A DNA stretch of 64,000 nt from Emergomyces orientalis (Eukaryota; Ascomycota; Eurotiomycetes; Onygenales; Ajellomycetaceae), in the NCBI GenBank assembly GCA_002110485.1, contig MOWL01000001.1, forward strand, positions 248,001-312,000. Direction: 5' to 3'. Positions within the stretch are counted from its first letter, which is position 1, and each line of letters begins with the position of its first letter. The notes under the pieces were generated by a model. It did not search any database. It worked only from the letters and a program-made list of their open reading frames with translations, and had not been told where the DNA came from. The position numbers were made by a program, and so were the translations under genes. Positions 24,354 to 36,063 of the stretch are shown here, piece after piece.

Positions 24354-25093
24354 TCATCTTCTTTCGAACAATCGGTTCCACCAAGCAGGAGGATCAAGTG
24401 GCCTGTGTCCACCGTGGAGGGAAGGGTAGACATCTGAAAAGAAGTACCAGATGTGGCCCACAACGACGCCACAGATTTCGTCCTTTGGAATTATCCCATG
24501 CACGACGAGACTAAATGCGATCAGGACCCATGGGAGGTAAGGCGCGGGAATGGCTAGTAGGCCTAGTAGGTGAAGTCTGGTATTTGGGTTTCGTCGGCTC
24601 CATATGTAGACTAGGCTTGAAGAAAGAGCTGAACCCAGAAAGGGCAGTGAGAGCAACGGGGATAGGAGGAGCAGAAATGAGGAGGCGTATAGGAGTAGCC
24701 AGGCGAAATTGGCTGCGGTATGGCCTGCCGCTTCTTCTATGAGGCGCGAGTATCTTTGCAAGAAGAAGACGCGGAATAGAAGGTCTAGATTCAGGGGACC
24801 GAAGTAGATGAATGTTGTAATGAGTCGCCAGTACTGAGAAATAACAATAAAAGTTAGAACTGTATGTACATGGAGATTTAATGGGGGAGGGAACTCACCT
24901 GAGATTTGACAAATACGGAACGAAAACTGTAGAAGAGTTGGAACGGAGTGACAACGCCGCACTGAACCAAGACAGAGGTGGCTAGAGTAGCCGCCGTCCA
25001 CCATCTCGTGCATGGCGGCATCTCATAGAACCATTGCTCCAGGGGGAATTGGGCCCCTCCTCCTGGGCGGCCGTTACCCCAGATGGCGGCCAT
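24354..25093 (-). CDS. Derlin (Der1-like ERAD membrane protein)
   Basis: Derlins are ER rhomboid pseudoproteases that help pull misfolded proteins out of the ER for degradation. Exons on the minus strand are 25093-24899 and 24833-24354, which join to 225 codons (224 residues). The intron is 65 nt with a GTGAGT donor. The join restores FVKSQ|YWRLITTFIYFG, a conserved derlin block. Other visible family features are the N-terminal EQWFYEMPPCTRWWTAAT, FFLQRYSRLIEE, and the WSRRNPN loop after the middle helices. Near the end comes GVVVGHIWYFFSDVYP, the GHxxYFLxDVxP signature, followed by P-x-W near the terminus. The rhomboid Ser/His pair is absent, as expected. The tail is short and lacks an obvious p97-binding SHP box. 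The gene is divergent from the CENP-A gene, with 889 bp between the two start codons. It works in the same degradation route as DSK2 in this window. Confidence 0.93.
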
Positions 25094-25982
25094 TTTGGTA
25101 TCCGGGATGCGGAGGTTGGAGGAGTGGTGCTATTTAATCTATCAATCTACCTGTCTGTTGTACGGAGAAAAAGAATAAAGGGCAAACACACAAAGGATTT
25201 AACGTCGCATGTGGAAACTTACTATCCTTTCAAACAGCAATTGTGGTGGGTGTATATATATCACCTGGTAGTAGTCAAGCTGTCCTTTCGGCCTTCAATA
25301 TCCACCCATATTCATACCTAGATATAGTTACATCTTGATGCCATTTTTGGAAGATGAGGTAATGAGCTGATGACATAAGCATTGCTACTCGGAATAATAG
25401 ATAATCCACGTCCGCGGTGTGTCATTTCCACTAGTTCCTTTTAAGATTAGCGTACCTTCCCTCGTGTTTTTCTCACGCGTAAAGTGGTCATCTTCCAGCC
25501 AATCACAGTCCTCTATTTGCCTTTCCCTCGCGTTTTCCCGATCAGGAAGGCTGGGAGCGGCGGTTCTCTCCCCCAACCTCCTCCAATATAATTTACTTCT
25601 CTCTCCCCAAACCACACAGTTTTCTCTTCTATTTTTCCCCCTTTGATGGGTTTGCGCAGATAACCATTCGATATTACCCGCAGTGTATTCAATTGCTAGA
25701 ATTGAACAATTTCCAATCGTTAAAATCTCCACTCCCAAAGAAAACAGCAAAACCCGTCCCCTATCCCCACATCTCCGACAGCTTCGAATTGATTGCGCAT
25801 TGAGCAGCTATCGGCCACCAATATATTAAAGATTTTGCTAGAAGGCTTCTACAACTTTCTCAGCTGCCCGTGAATTTGTCCTCTCCAGCGCAATTCACTC
25901 TACGCGCACCGAAAAACTTCCCTCCGCCCCTGGCGCATTTTACTCGAAGCGCGCTCGGTTCAGGTCTTGAATTGGGAAAGCA
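25094..25982. promoter_or_regulatory. Divergent region between derlin and CENP-A genes
   Basis: The region contains pyrimidine-rich tracts (about 25430-25640) and, on the CENP-A side, an MluI-type ACGCGT word at 25475-25480 (CTCACGCGTAAAG). In yeasts ACGCGT is the core of the MBF cell-cycle box, and its presence near a histone-variant gene is suggestive only. No TATA box is obvious. Confidence 0.35.
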
Positions 25983-26575
25983 ATGGCTCCAAGGGGGCGT
26001 GGTGGGAAAACAGTACCAGGAGGCAGTCCACAGACACGAAGGACAAGCGCCGGAGGAGTTAGTTCAAGGCCAGATGCAGCCGTCGCGGGGCCGTTGTCTA
26101 GGGGGGGGAGCTCACGAGGGAGGGGTGGAAGAGGGGGAAGGGGCGGAGCCCGCGCACGAGCTCGGAATACTGATATACAACGTATGTTCTCCATCCTTTT
26201 TTTTTCCATACCTCCTCTGACTGACCTGTTCTAGCTGGCGATCCCCTGCCGCGCCGCCACCGCTACAAACCTGGCACCCTCGCCCTCAAAGAGATCCGCC
26301 GCTACCAAAAATCCTGGGACCTCCTTCTCCTCAAACTCCCCTTTGCCCGTCTCGTCCGCGAGGTGGCCGTCGATCTCTTGCCCGCTGGCGTCGGTGAGGA
26401 ACTACGATGGCAGTCCCAGGCTATCATGGCCTTACAAGAAGCCGCAGAGGCATTTCTCGTCCACCTGTTTGAGGACACAAATCTATGCGCCATACATGCT
26501 AAACGGGTCACTATCATGCAAAAGGATATACAATTGGCACGACGGATTCGGGGTGCATGGGCTGGATTGGGATAA
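25983..26575 (+). CDS. Centromeric histone H3 variant (CENP-A/Cse4/CnpA)
   Basis: CENP-A replaces histone H3 in centromeric nucleosomes and specifies the kinetochore site. Exons are 25983-26181 and 26235-26575. The 53-nt intron joins NTDIQ to PGDPLPRRHRYKPGT in frame, giving 180 codons (179 residues). The histone fold is unmistakable: KPGTLALKEIRRYQKS, LLLKLPFARLVREV, ALQEAAEAFLVHLFEDTNLCAIHAKRVTIM and QKDIQLARRIRG. Three features separate it from H3. The N-tail (residues 1-66) is unrelated to the H3 tail and is rich in Arg-Gly. Loop 1 (DLLPAGVGEELRWQSQA) is about five residues longer than in H3. A Trp stands where H3 has Phe (RWQ versus RFQ). The longer loop 1 and this Trp are known centromere-targeting-domain marks in fungi. 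The start ATG is the only sensible one. The exon is GC-rich and repetitive in the tail. Confidence 0.93.
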
Positions 26576-27535
26576 TCTGGCGCCTAGATTTTTTGCTGAT
26601 TTGTGTTTTAAAGCGAAATGGGGAAGTGGAGGGGGAAAAGATGTATATAGATTTGTTTAATTACCCCCTCCTTCTCCCCTTTTCTTTGATTTGTTCTGCT
26701 TTTTCCTCTATCCTCTGTCCTCTTTTTTTTTTCTTTTATTGAATTGGGCATGCATTGGGCGGTCGGGTCGGTCGGGTATACCACTTGTACTTTTGATTTT
26801 GGGCGTTATTGGAGGACAGGAGACATCCGGCAAACCGCAGTCTATGCTAGGATTTTGTTGGGCGTGCGGAGTTCACCCCCCCCCCCCCCCCCCCCCCGGG
26901 TTTTTACCTCTTTTCTCCCTTTCAAAATACAAGGGGATAAATTAATAGCGAGGGGAAGAAAAAGAAGGAGGATATAAAATTTTAACAGTGCTTGCTTGGC
27001 TGTTTGATTTCTTTGGTGGCCAACTTTGGATGCTTGCTTTCAATTTTCCTCGTTTAAGCAATTGCACAGTGCTCACGATACTTTTTTCACCTCTTCACCT
27101 CTGAATAGAGGCGACATCAAAAGAAGAAATGGGAACAAGTCCCTTTTTTGCGGAGTTGCTTTACCATGTATCATTTAATATGTGTCCCTGACGCGGAACA
27201 TAAAATGAAATGAAGTGCCATAAATTAGTATTCTATTATTCCATTCAATATAGATTATTTGGGGAAGCAAAAAATAAAAAAATCCACCAAAAAATAATCC
27301 ACAAAATTCCAGAAAATATAAAATAAAATAAAATAAAAACAAAATGAGAAAGGGAAATAAAAAGGAGGTATAAAACCGTTCTCCTGGCCCCGCATTCCCC
27401 ACCAGTATAACAACTAATCCCAGCCAGTAAAAACGCCAGTCCGTCCAGGCAAGTGTTCTAGTCAACATTCCACAAAAAAAGGAATAACAACAACAAAACG
27501 AGATCGTAATCCGGGTATCTGGTAGTTATCCTCAA
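26576..27535. other. Convergent intergenic region with homopolymer C tract
   Basis: This lies between the 3' ends of the CENP-A gene and the SCC4 gene. It is AT-rich, with T-rich and AAAATAAAATAAAA stretches (about 27280-27345), and includes the 22-base C run listed separately. No gene seen. Confidence 0.45.
26876..26897 (+). repeat. Poly-C tract (22 bases)
   Basis: An uninterrupted run of 22 C is followed by GGG. It could be a G-quadruplex-like or slippage-prone site on the minus strand. The length may also be affected by sequencing or assembly. Confidence 0.9.
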
Positions 27536-30489
27536 TCAAATTTCCGCCGCCTTCATGATAATCTCCGACGATACCTCACTCTGACTGTTAGTTGTACTGT
27601 TGTTCGAAGATGAACTCGATTTCATCTTCTTTAGCACAGGCGGCAACCCCAACAGCGCGATATCGGCTTGCTCACGAGTAGCGCGAGCCTCTCCCGATTT
27701 CCCCTGCGAGTCCAACGTAGCCGCCAGCAGATCCTCCGTAACGCTAATCCACAATTTATCATCTGCCTTTCGTGCCATTGCTCTGGCAGCTTTGGCGCTT
27801 TTCTCAGATTGCTCGCCGACGACACCCCGGAAGTATTTCCAGCTCATGAACGTAAGTGCAATGCAGGTTACTTGGCTGTTACTGATTGCCGTGGCGGCTT
27901 GGAGAGAGTGATGTAAATCATGTTTGGTTTGGATGGTCGATTCGGTATGAGTTGTTGCTGATATTAGGAAATAAGCGGCTTGGATGTATCTGTTGGGACT
28001 AACGCGGCAGTACGGTTCGATTGTAGAAAGGACTTTGGAGGCGGCGGAATGGGAATGGGAGGGGCGAGATGGATCGCGCAATATCAGGGCGGAATTGAGA
28101 GCGGCAAGAATGGCGGTGTCCCGTCGAGGGTCGTTGCGGGCAGACTTACTGGTAGACTGGTTGAGAGCGAAAATAGGTAGATTGAAAGTTGCGAGTGCCG
28201 CCTTGAGATCACCTGTCCCCTGGGATATGGTGCCACTTGCATATTCCATGAGGCACGCGGTTCCTTCATCTATATTATCATATAACTCGGAGACGGTTGA
28301 CCGTAACTCTTTCAGTGTCTGACGAGCCAGCGCCCAGTCGGTTCGGGCGCAAGCAAGGAAGATTAACTGCAAAAGCATATTGCAATACAAAGCTCGTCGC
28401 CATTTAATCCTCGCAGTAGCCGATGCTAAAGATTCGGGAATTTCCTGTGGGCTTTTAAAATTACCTATAAATTGGTCAGGGTATTTCTTGTTGAAAAGTC
28501 ACGGAGATTTTAACTCACTTCTTATCATCTTCAACCCCTCACTAAGATACTTCTCAGACTTATGTCCATCTTGAGAATTCTTCGCCGTCAGCGTAACAGA
28601 GCTCAGGAAATAGCATAAGGCATAAAGATCATGCTCGGGAAGCCAGCGTAGCGTCAACAATACGATTCCATTCTCGACTTGTAGTATATCCGTTGGCTCC
28701 ACGGCTGAAGGCGACATAGTCTTATGGCTGAGGGGCACTGAAAAGCTCCCATCATTTTGCCAATGTGGATCATCTATCTTCTGATCCATTACCTTTTGCA
28801 TTATCTGAAGTTTTTCAGATGATTGCTTGACGTCATACTCGAGCAGGCTGCAGCAAATATCCATCATTTGAATCATTGTGCTTATTTGAGGGATGTCAAG
28901 TACCTTGTTATCGAGCTGGTAGCTCCTTGCAGTAGCCAAAGCCCGTTGTGCCTGCTCAATGGAATCATGGCTCGAAGAGTGTTGCAGGCGTACTAGAGCT
29001 TCGATAACCGACGAAACAACAAACACAGCCTTGTCACCGCTGCGACTGGCTAGAGAGGCGACTTTTTGCAAGTTGTGTATCGCGGCTGCAGTGTCCTGCT
29101 GTGAGGAGGATGAAAGTGAGAGGGTCACCCGAAGTAGACGAAACGCATACTCCCAGGCAGTATGGCGAAATCTAGTGCTGTCAGAATACAGTTTTATTCT
29201 TTCACGTGGCTGGTAGGCTCACCCTTCGATATCACGAATGACACCATCCACATGTTTCATTGCAGCCTTTGGGTTCGACTTATGTAATATGCGAGCGAGA
29301 AGCTGTTGCATGCAATATTTCAAATCATACATGCGGTTCTATATCACAAAAATTAGTACGCGATTCAAAAGGTTTCTAAACGAGGACATAGCTGACCCTT
29401 TCGCATAAATCAACCTAAATATATTAAGTTAGTATGGTTATGTCAACAACAGGGTATCTCGTAGCATACCCCTTTACTCAGTGCGATCTCCGCTTCGGAG
29501 TCATTGTCGGTTTCTTCGTATAATATCCATGCATACCGCAGCCGCACCAGTGCTTCCGTGCGGGGTTGTAATTTCCAGTTCTTGATGAGAAAAATCAGCT
29601 AAATTGTATATTACACTTATACGCACTGGGTTATGCCTGTAGGAAAACATAGAGGGGGTCCAACCTTCAGCACTGCTTCCAGACACGCCAGCCCCGTTGC
29701 GATCAGCTTATAATACTCATCTGTCTCTGCCTCTTCTCGCGCAACTGCGAGCGCCGTTCCCTGGCTGTGGGCTGCATCAATATACTCATCCGCCAGTGAC
29801 AGAAGTAGCACGTGGTAATCAATTGCTGGTTTCCCAGGCGCCGCGGGGTGCTGCTGAGGTTGAGGCATCTTAACCGGGGATTTGGAACGCATGTGTTTCA
29901 AGGACTGTGATTTTTTGGGCTGAGATTTCGGCACTGGCGTGTTCCGTTGTTGCACAGCGCTCACTGATCTATGCTGATGTAGAGCGGGCTGAGGAGGTAT
30001 TAAAACCTGAGGATACACCTGGGGAGGAGGGGGGTAGGGCGAGGGTTGTGGTTGTGGTTGTGATTGTGGTCGTGGTCGTGGAGGAAGTTGCGTGGAATAT
30101 GACTGTGGCGACGGATATGTATCGGTCCGGCCTTGAACAGGATAGTATTGCGGATGTGGAACTCCGCCATAGTGAAGAGGCGCATTGTTGGCTTGTGGTG
30201 GAGGGCGGGCTTGGATCGGTCGAGGCGCGTAGTTTGGAGAAGGTTGATTCACCAGCTGCTGTTGCGGTTGGGGTGAATGCTGCTGTGGCATGTAGGGAGG
30301 CGCAGGCAAGATGACCTGGGGATGAGCAAGAGGCTTGGAATATGCTGGATAAACAGCATTTGGGTCGAAATCATGCTGATGCTGGGGTGGAGGTAATCGG
30401 GGTTGCTGTTGCGCTTGGAACGGTGGTGAATGAAGGGCGTGCAACTGAGTCGGGGGATATTGACCATCATGCGGAGGTTGGTAAGGCAT
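27536..30489 (-). CDS. Cohesin loader subunit Scc4/MAU2
   Basis: Scc4/MAU2 pairs with Scc2/NIPBL to load cohesin on chromosomes. Exons on the minus strand are 30489-29665, 29598-29470, 29414-29397, 29338-29223, 29177-28519 and 28464-27536. They total 2676 nt, 892 codons (891 residues). All introns (45-66 nt) have GT..AG ends. The third exon is only 18 nt and codes VDLCER. With it the frame reads IALSKG|VDLCER|NRMYDLKYCMQQLLARIL, which fits the TPR-like helices of the cohesin-loading-factor family. The N-terminal 190 residues are a Pro/Gln-rich disordered tail (PQPQ-type repeats). The folded region begins at AIDYHVLLLSLADEYIDAAHS and runs to the end as helical repeats. The C-terminus is Ser/Asn-rich. 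Start: first ATG, MPYQPPHDG. Confidence 0.88.
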
Positions 30490-31583
30490 GGTCGCGGGTA
30501 TGGGGAAAACTAGTAGTTCTACACAGACAGGGTGTATGATCCCAGGCTTTCACTATACCACCAAAATCTACTTCGTCGTCTTCGTTTATTCAATGTCCGA
30601 TGTTCTGCGCTTCAAATCTCCACTTTGGGATTCCTGAGAGAGACAGATCGCGCCAGCGGTCAGGTGACTTGTAACGACGTCATTCCTCCCAGGGCCAAAT
30701 ATCTAGATCTGATATCCATTTGATATTCATTCTCATATTTATATACCACTACATGGTAAATGATTAATGGGTGATTGTATTTGACTATTTTCCGACATTA
30801 TTCGCATTTCGAAAGTGGACGAAATATTACAATGAACCAAGGATGGGTGAAGATTTTTAATGCGCGCATGTCTTTTCCGAAAAGTATTAAATTTTAAAGG
30901 CACCGCTGCAACTGCGCCGCAATGGTCCTTGAAATGCAATCTCATTTGAAAATTATTAAAAAGAGCAAAACAATTGGGTTTTTCTGATTCCAAAAAACCA
31001 AGTAATCAATTCAGTTTTGGAGAGGACGAAGGGAGATATTTAAGGGTTTCACTAATTTGCGAATACCAAGGGATGCAATTGGAGGGTAGCAGTCTTTAGG
31101 TTGTTGACAATTTTGCAAATGTGGGAAAATATCAGATTTCCGGCCCCGTATGATGCCCTCCAATAAGCGCATGGATGTAAATCGACCAGAGCCACATCCA
31201 TGCAAGCAAGAGAGCCTGAAGATGGCGGTCTCCTTTAGGGGAGAGAAATGATGGCGAGCTCCGTGTCGATAAATCTCGCATTTAGGCTGATAGTGTGATG
31301 ACTGTGGAAGCGTGTAAATCCCGGGGAGAAAGAAGCTGGGTGACCTTTGGAAATTGGCAGTGGACAATAAATCGACACAGGAAGCTAACAACATTCATCA
31401 AAGGATGGTCACCTTCCCACTTTCTTCATGTAAATCGTCCAAGATCCTACTTCCAGCCGCGTTTAGCCTATGCGCCCTGTAGTCTATCCCGAGCAATGAC
31501 AAGAATAATCATGCTAGAAATAAAGCGCGGACCTGTATCCCCCTCCGTTGGGTGGAACATCATATTGATAACCAATGGCACAA
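30490..31583. other. Region upstream of SCC4 and downstream of PAC3
   Basis: Both neighbours are on the minus strand. The left 250 bases should hold the SCC4 promoter. The rest is AT-rich with no frame I recognise. A 127-residue minus-strand frame at 31011-31394 has no family resemblance or codon character and is not called. Confidence 0.4.
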
Positions 31584-32147
31584 TCAGATGCACTTCAATA
31601 CAAGATCAATGACGCCAAAGAAGATATCGCGATCAAGTTCGGGCTGTTCCAACCCCAATCCCACAACAAGAAGTCTCTTTTCATTTGGGTTTTTAGTCGC
31701 GATCGCAGTCGCAATCTGGCACGCGTAGAGCTGGCCAACGGTTTCCCGTTGAGATCCGCGAGCACCAAGTACGGATGTCGCAGTTAAGCTCGGTAGTGGA
31801 AGAAGCCCGTCTTCGTTTGGGTCCGGAAGTGTGTGATAACCGTCAGTTCCGGGATTTGTATTCTCTAGGGGCACATGGAGCTTGGAAAATCAGTATTTGG
31901 TAGAGACAAAAGGTGGGGCTGTCGGATTAATTCACACCCATTGTCCTAATTTCCCCTTTTGAGATATCGTCACCAGAATTTTGTCAGAAAATGACACTGA
32001 CATCACCTCTGTTAATACGCCACCTAATACCCCGGCAGCTTGTTTTGTGGAAGCTGGAAACGGAAGATTGGTTTGGTCTTGCAGTGGAACAGCACCCCGC
32101 ATCATATCCTCAAGCTGGTCATTGGGAGGAATTGAAATGGCGGACAT
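31584..32147 (-). CDS. Proteasome assembly chaperone 3 (PAC3/Poc3-like)
   Basis: PAC3/PSMG3 (yeast Irc25/Poc3) pairs with PAC4 to help build the 20S proteasome alpha ring. Exons on the minus strand are 32147-31938 and 31880-31584, giving 169 codons (168 residues). The 57-nt intron has a GTGTGA donor and a CTGAT branch-like site. The join gives ISQKGKLGQW|LHVPLENTNPG. The protein shows the PAC3 core: VMSVSFSDKILVTISQKGKLGQW, then SVLGARGSQRETVGQLYACQIATAIATK, then NEKRLLVVGLGLE. The N-terminal 35 residues are polar and variable. Human PAC3 is about 122 residues, and fungal forms are usually longer. The gene is divergent from the DHR1 gene with only 270 bp between starts. The assignment rests on recalled motif similarity. 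Confidence 0.82.
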
Positions 32148-32417
32148 GGTAATGAGAATAAAATATCAAGTGAGTAAGACGTAAACTAGCTAGATTGTTG
32201 TGACTCGAAGTAGGTAATTATTCGTTACGAGCCAGGGCCCAGTGAAGTTGAAGTCCCTGTCCACAATCGTCGTGGTGGAGGCGCGGAGATGGTCGCTTCA
32301 CCGCCTTGAGTGGCAGAATTGTAGCTCGAATAAATTTCTCTGCAGCATCAAACCGGAGACTCTTGAAGTGCTCCGACGCTTGAGACTCATTTTCCTGTCC
32401 TGCCCGCTGCAGACAAA
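32148..32417. promoter_or_regulatory. Short divergent promoter between PAC3 and DHR1
   Basis: Only 270 bp lie between the two start codons, so the two genes most likely share a bidirectional promoter. No TATA box is seen. Confidence 0.45.
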
Positions 32418-35400
32418 ATGCCGAAATTTGTTCCTAGACAGCGGAAGCACAAAAATAAACAAAAGGAAAATAATCCCACTTACCTGCAAGATACCAATAT
32501 CGCCGAACTTGCGCCGGTCCCCAAGTCAGAGAAGGAAGAGAAGCGGCGGAAATTAAGAGAAGAGCTGCGGGCTCAACAACCAAATATTTCTGGCAAAAAG
32601 CAGAAGAGGCTCGACAAGTATATTGTATGTATAATGGATTCTCTCCTTTTGGTATTTCTCATTTTCATACAATACTAACATCTCGCCTCAGGAAACCAAA
32701 CTCAGGAAGGACGAAAACCTTGTGCTTCTCAAAAAGCTCGCGGACGCAAAAATAGATACCAGCCAATTACAAAGCTCTCGAAATCTAGGGAAACCCAAAG
32801 AGAAAAGGGTTCGACCCTCGGCGACGAATAATGAAGATGGCGATGGCTCCGTACAACAGGCGCAACCCTCAAACAATGAGATAAACGAGACCAAATCGAT
32901 CAAGTCGGCCCTCTTCACTTCCGCTAATGCGACTTCCAGTGTCGCCAGCAATATTGCTGGCGACAGAATGGCAGATATTGGAAGTGGGTTAAAACGACCG
33001 TTGGAGGTTGGAGACGATGGATTCCCCGTCATCAAGAAGCGGAAACGAGCCCCAAAAGCGAAGCCTACAATAGATGAGCCTGTCTGGGGTGGATTCGAAA
33101 GCGATGGTACCAACGATGACGCAACAGAAAACTCAGAGAATTCTGGTAGCGATATGAGTGATAGCGATGATCAAGAGGGTAGCTATGCAAGCTATATAGG
33201 ATCGGAACAAAGTGATAGTGAAAATGATGATGAGGACGAAGAGGGCGGCCAGGTTTCAAGTTCTGGTGACGACTCCGGCGAGCACACCATAATTCGACCG
33301 CGAAATTCAGCATTCAAAGCATGGGCGGTACAGCAAATAAACGACTCAATTGGCTTTAAACCCACGGACCATGCTCCTCCACCTAATTCCCTTCCACTAC
33401 AAAAGCCAGCGAAGCCGCGCCCGGTCGAGGACGAACCTTTGCCAGCTGAGTTACAAATACCAAAAGGAGATCCGAATAGGAAGGCCTTCGCTGTCCAAGT
33501 AAATCGGCCTGAGGGTATACAGACTTCCCGTCTCGGTCTACCTGTTGTTGGGGAAGAACAAAAAATTATGGAAGCTATCCACAATAATCCTGCAGTTATC
33601 ATCTGGGGCGCTACTGGAAGTGGTAAAACTACGCAGCTACCGCAGTTCCTTTTCGAAGCAGGGTATGGGAACCCTAAGAGCCCCAATCCTGGGATGATTG
33701 GAATAACTCAACCCAGACGAATCGCAGCTGTCAGTATGGCCAAGCGAGTTGCCGATGAGCTGGGCAAATTTTCAGACCAAGTTTCATACCAGATTCGATT
33801 CGATAGCACGTTGTCAAACAAAACAGCTATAAAATTTATGACGGATGGTGTTTTGGTAAGAGAAATCGCCCAGGATTTCTCGCTTTCGAAATACTCGATT
33901 ATTATCATCGACGAAGCTCATGAGAGGAGTGTTAACACAGATATACTCATTGGTATGGTTAGTAGAATAGTTGATCTAAGGAAGACCATGCACGCGGAAA
34001 ACCCGTCTGTAAAGCTACTGAAACTGGTTATTATGTCTGCTACATTACGTATATCAGACTTCCTCCAAAATGAGAATCTCTTCCGACAAGGGCGACCTCC
34101 ATTAGTCCAAGCTGAAGGACGCCAATACCCCGTCACTGTCCACTTTTCACGCCGCACGCATCGTGACTATGTTGAAGAGGCTTTTCGAAAAATATCCAAA
34201 GGGCATAGGAAATTGCCGCCGGGAGCATTTCTCGTTTTCCTGACAGGACAAGGCGAGATTAAAGACCTAGCCAAGCGACTTAAACAAGCCTTCAGATCTA
34301 CAAATGGCTCTGATGCCTTCCGGGGCAAGGTTAAATTATCAGCAGCAGAAGCTCCTCTCGAAACAGAGGATATTGAACTTGGAACAACATCGGGCCCTAT
34401 GGGCGACGAAGACGACGATAGCGATATCGAGATTACAGGATTGGACAATGATGAAAATGATGACGACGATTTTGACCATGAAGAAGGAGCTGTTGATTCA
34501 GGAACAAAGGTCCATGTCTTGCCTCTTTATTCCCAGCTTCCAACTAAGGAGCAGATGAAGGTGTTTGAGCCTGTACCAGAAGGGTCCCGTCTTATTGTTT
34601 TGGCCACCAATGTTGCGGAGACCAGTTTAACCATCCCAGGCATCAGATACGTATTTGACTGCGGGCGGTCTAAGGAAAAGCAGTACGACGTTTCAACTGG
34701 AGTCCAGAGCTTCCAGATTGGATGGATAAGCAAAGCTAGTGCGAGTCAACGTGCTGGACGAGCTGGAAGAACAGGCCCTGGCCACTGCTACCGGCTTTAC
34801 TCATCTGCCGTCTTTGAAGGGGAATTCCAGGAGTATACAGAGCCAGAAATATTGCGAACACCTATTGAAGGAGTAGTCTTGCAAATGAAGGCCATGGGGC
34901 TTCATCATGTTATTAATTTCCCCTTTCCAACGCCACCAAATCGAACGAGTCTTACCAAAGCGGAGAAGCTGCTGCGGAACCTTGGAGCCCTATCTTTAGA
35001 TGGTCAGGTCACTGAAACAGGCCGCCATCTGAGTCTTTATCCGCTTTCCCCAAGATTCGGCAAGATGCTTCAAATTGGACATCAACACGGCTGTATGCCG
35101 TATGTCGTAGCTCTGGTTTCCGCACTCGCAGTATCTGACATCTTCATCCAAGAAAATCAGCTCGATCTGGACCCCGTCCAGAAAGGGGATGACGAGGAGA
35201 ATAAAATCTACACAAACGCAGATAGGCTCGAGGATACTGCGAGAGAAATGCGACGGAAGGACTACAACAGAGCCCGCCGCATCTTCAGCAAATATGACGA
35301 TAAATCTGACGCGCTTAAGTCCCTCGCAGCCGTATGCGCGTACGCATACGCAATAGATGGCGAATCTTTCTGTTCCCAAATGTTCCTCCGTCCCAACGCA

Positions 35401-36063
35401 ATGAGGGAAGTCTCCCAGCTACGCCACCAGCTTTACGAAATCGTCCGCAGCAATAACCCAGGTATCACGAACCCATTCGAATCGCGCCTCCCCGAACCAA
35501 CCGATAAACAACTCCGCGCGCTCAAACAAATCACCGCCGCAGGTTTCATCGACCATGTTGCGATCCGCGCAGACATGGCCCCCATCCCTCCAGATATGCC
35601 GCGCAAACCCCGCAGAGCCATTGACGTCCCATACCTAACCCTTTTCTCATCCCGCGACGGCCACGCTAGAGAACTTGATGAAAAGGCCGTATATATCCAT
35701 CCCACGTCTGTCCTCGCGCAGCTCTCTACATCCGAACTTCCCCAATACCTCATCTACTCCCATCTCCAGCAATCTACCCCAAGTGCCATCTCTGATACGC
35801 CCACGAAAGTCCGAATGTTCCCCCTGACGGCTGTAAGCGGGCTACAGCTCTCTGCCCTGGGCTATGGGACACCTTTGATTGAGTATGGGAAGCCGATTGG
35901 GAAGATTGAGCCTGTTTCTGGCGCGTCGGATAAACGCGAGTGTTGGGTTATTCCGGCCATGAAGGGTGATCCGGGAAGTATGGGGTGGCCGTTACCCGCG
36001 AAGAAGGTGGTGCAGAGGAAGGATAGGAAGCATGGGTGGGTAATTGAGAAGTTTATTAAGTAG
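32418..36063 (+). CDS. ecm16: DEAH-box RNA helicase Dhr1/Ecm16 (DHX37)
   Basis: Dhr1 is the nucleolar helicase that removes U3 snoRNA from pre-18S rRNA. Exons are 32418-32624 and 32692-36063, which join to 1193 codons (1192 residues). The 67-nt intron joins KRLDKYI to ETKLRKDENLVLL. The N-terminal arm is basic, then very acidic (about residues 210-270). Helicase motifs are in order: GATGSGKTTQLPQ (Walker A, about residue 375), TQPRRIAAVSMAKRV, IIDEAHERS (about 475), VIMSATL (about 517), TNVAETSLTIP, and QRAGRAGRTGPGHCYRLY (about 755). The ratchet/HA2 and OB-fold regions follow (EKLLRNLGALSLDG, LFLRPNAM-like FLRPNAM). An acidic insert of about 60 residues lies just before the second RecA domain, as known for DHX37 proteins. 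It acts in the same U3 particle as UTP10 at the left end of this window. Confidence 0.93.

Noticed and set aside
31011..31394. 127-codon minus-strand frame upstream of SCC4
   Set aside because: No domain, no conserved-looking text and no supporting splice structure.
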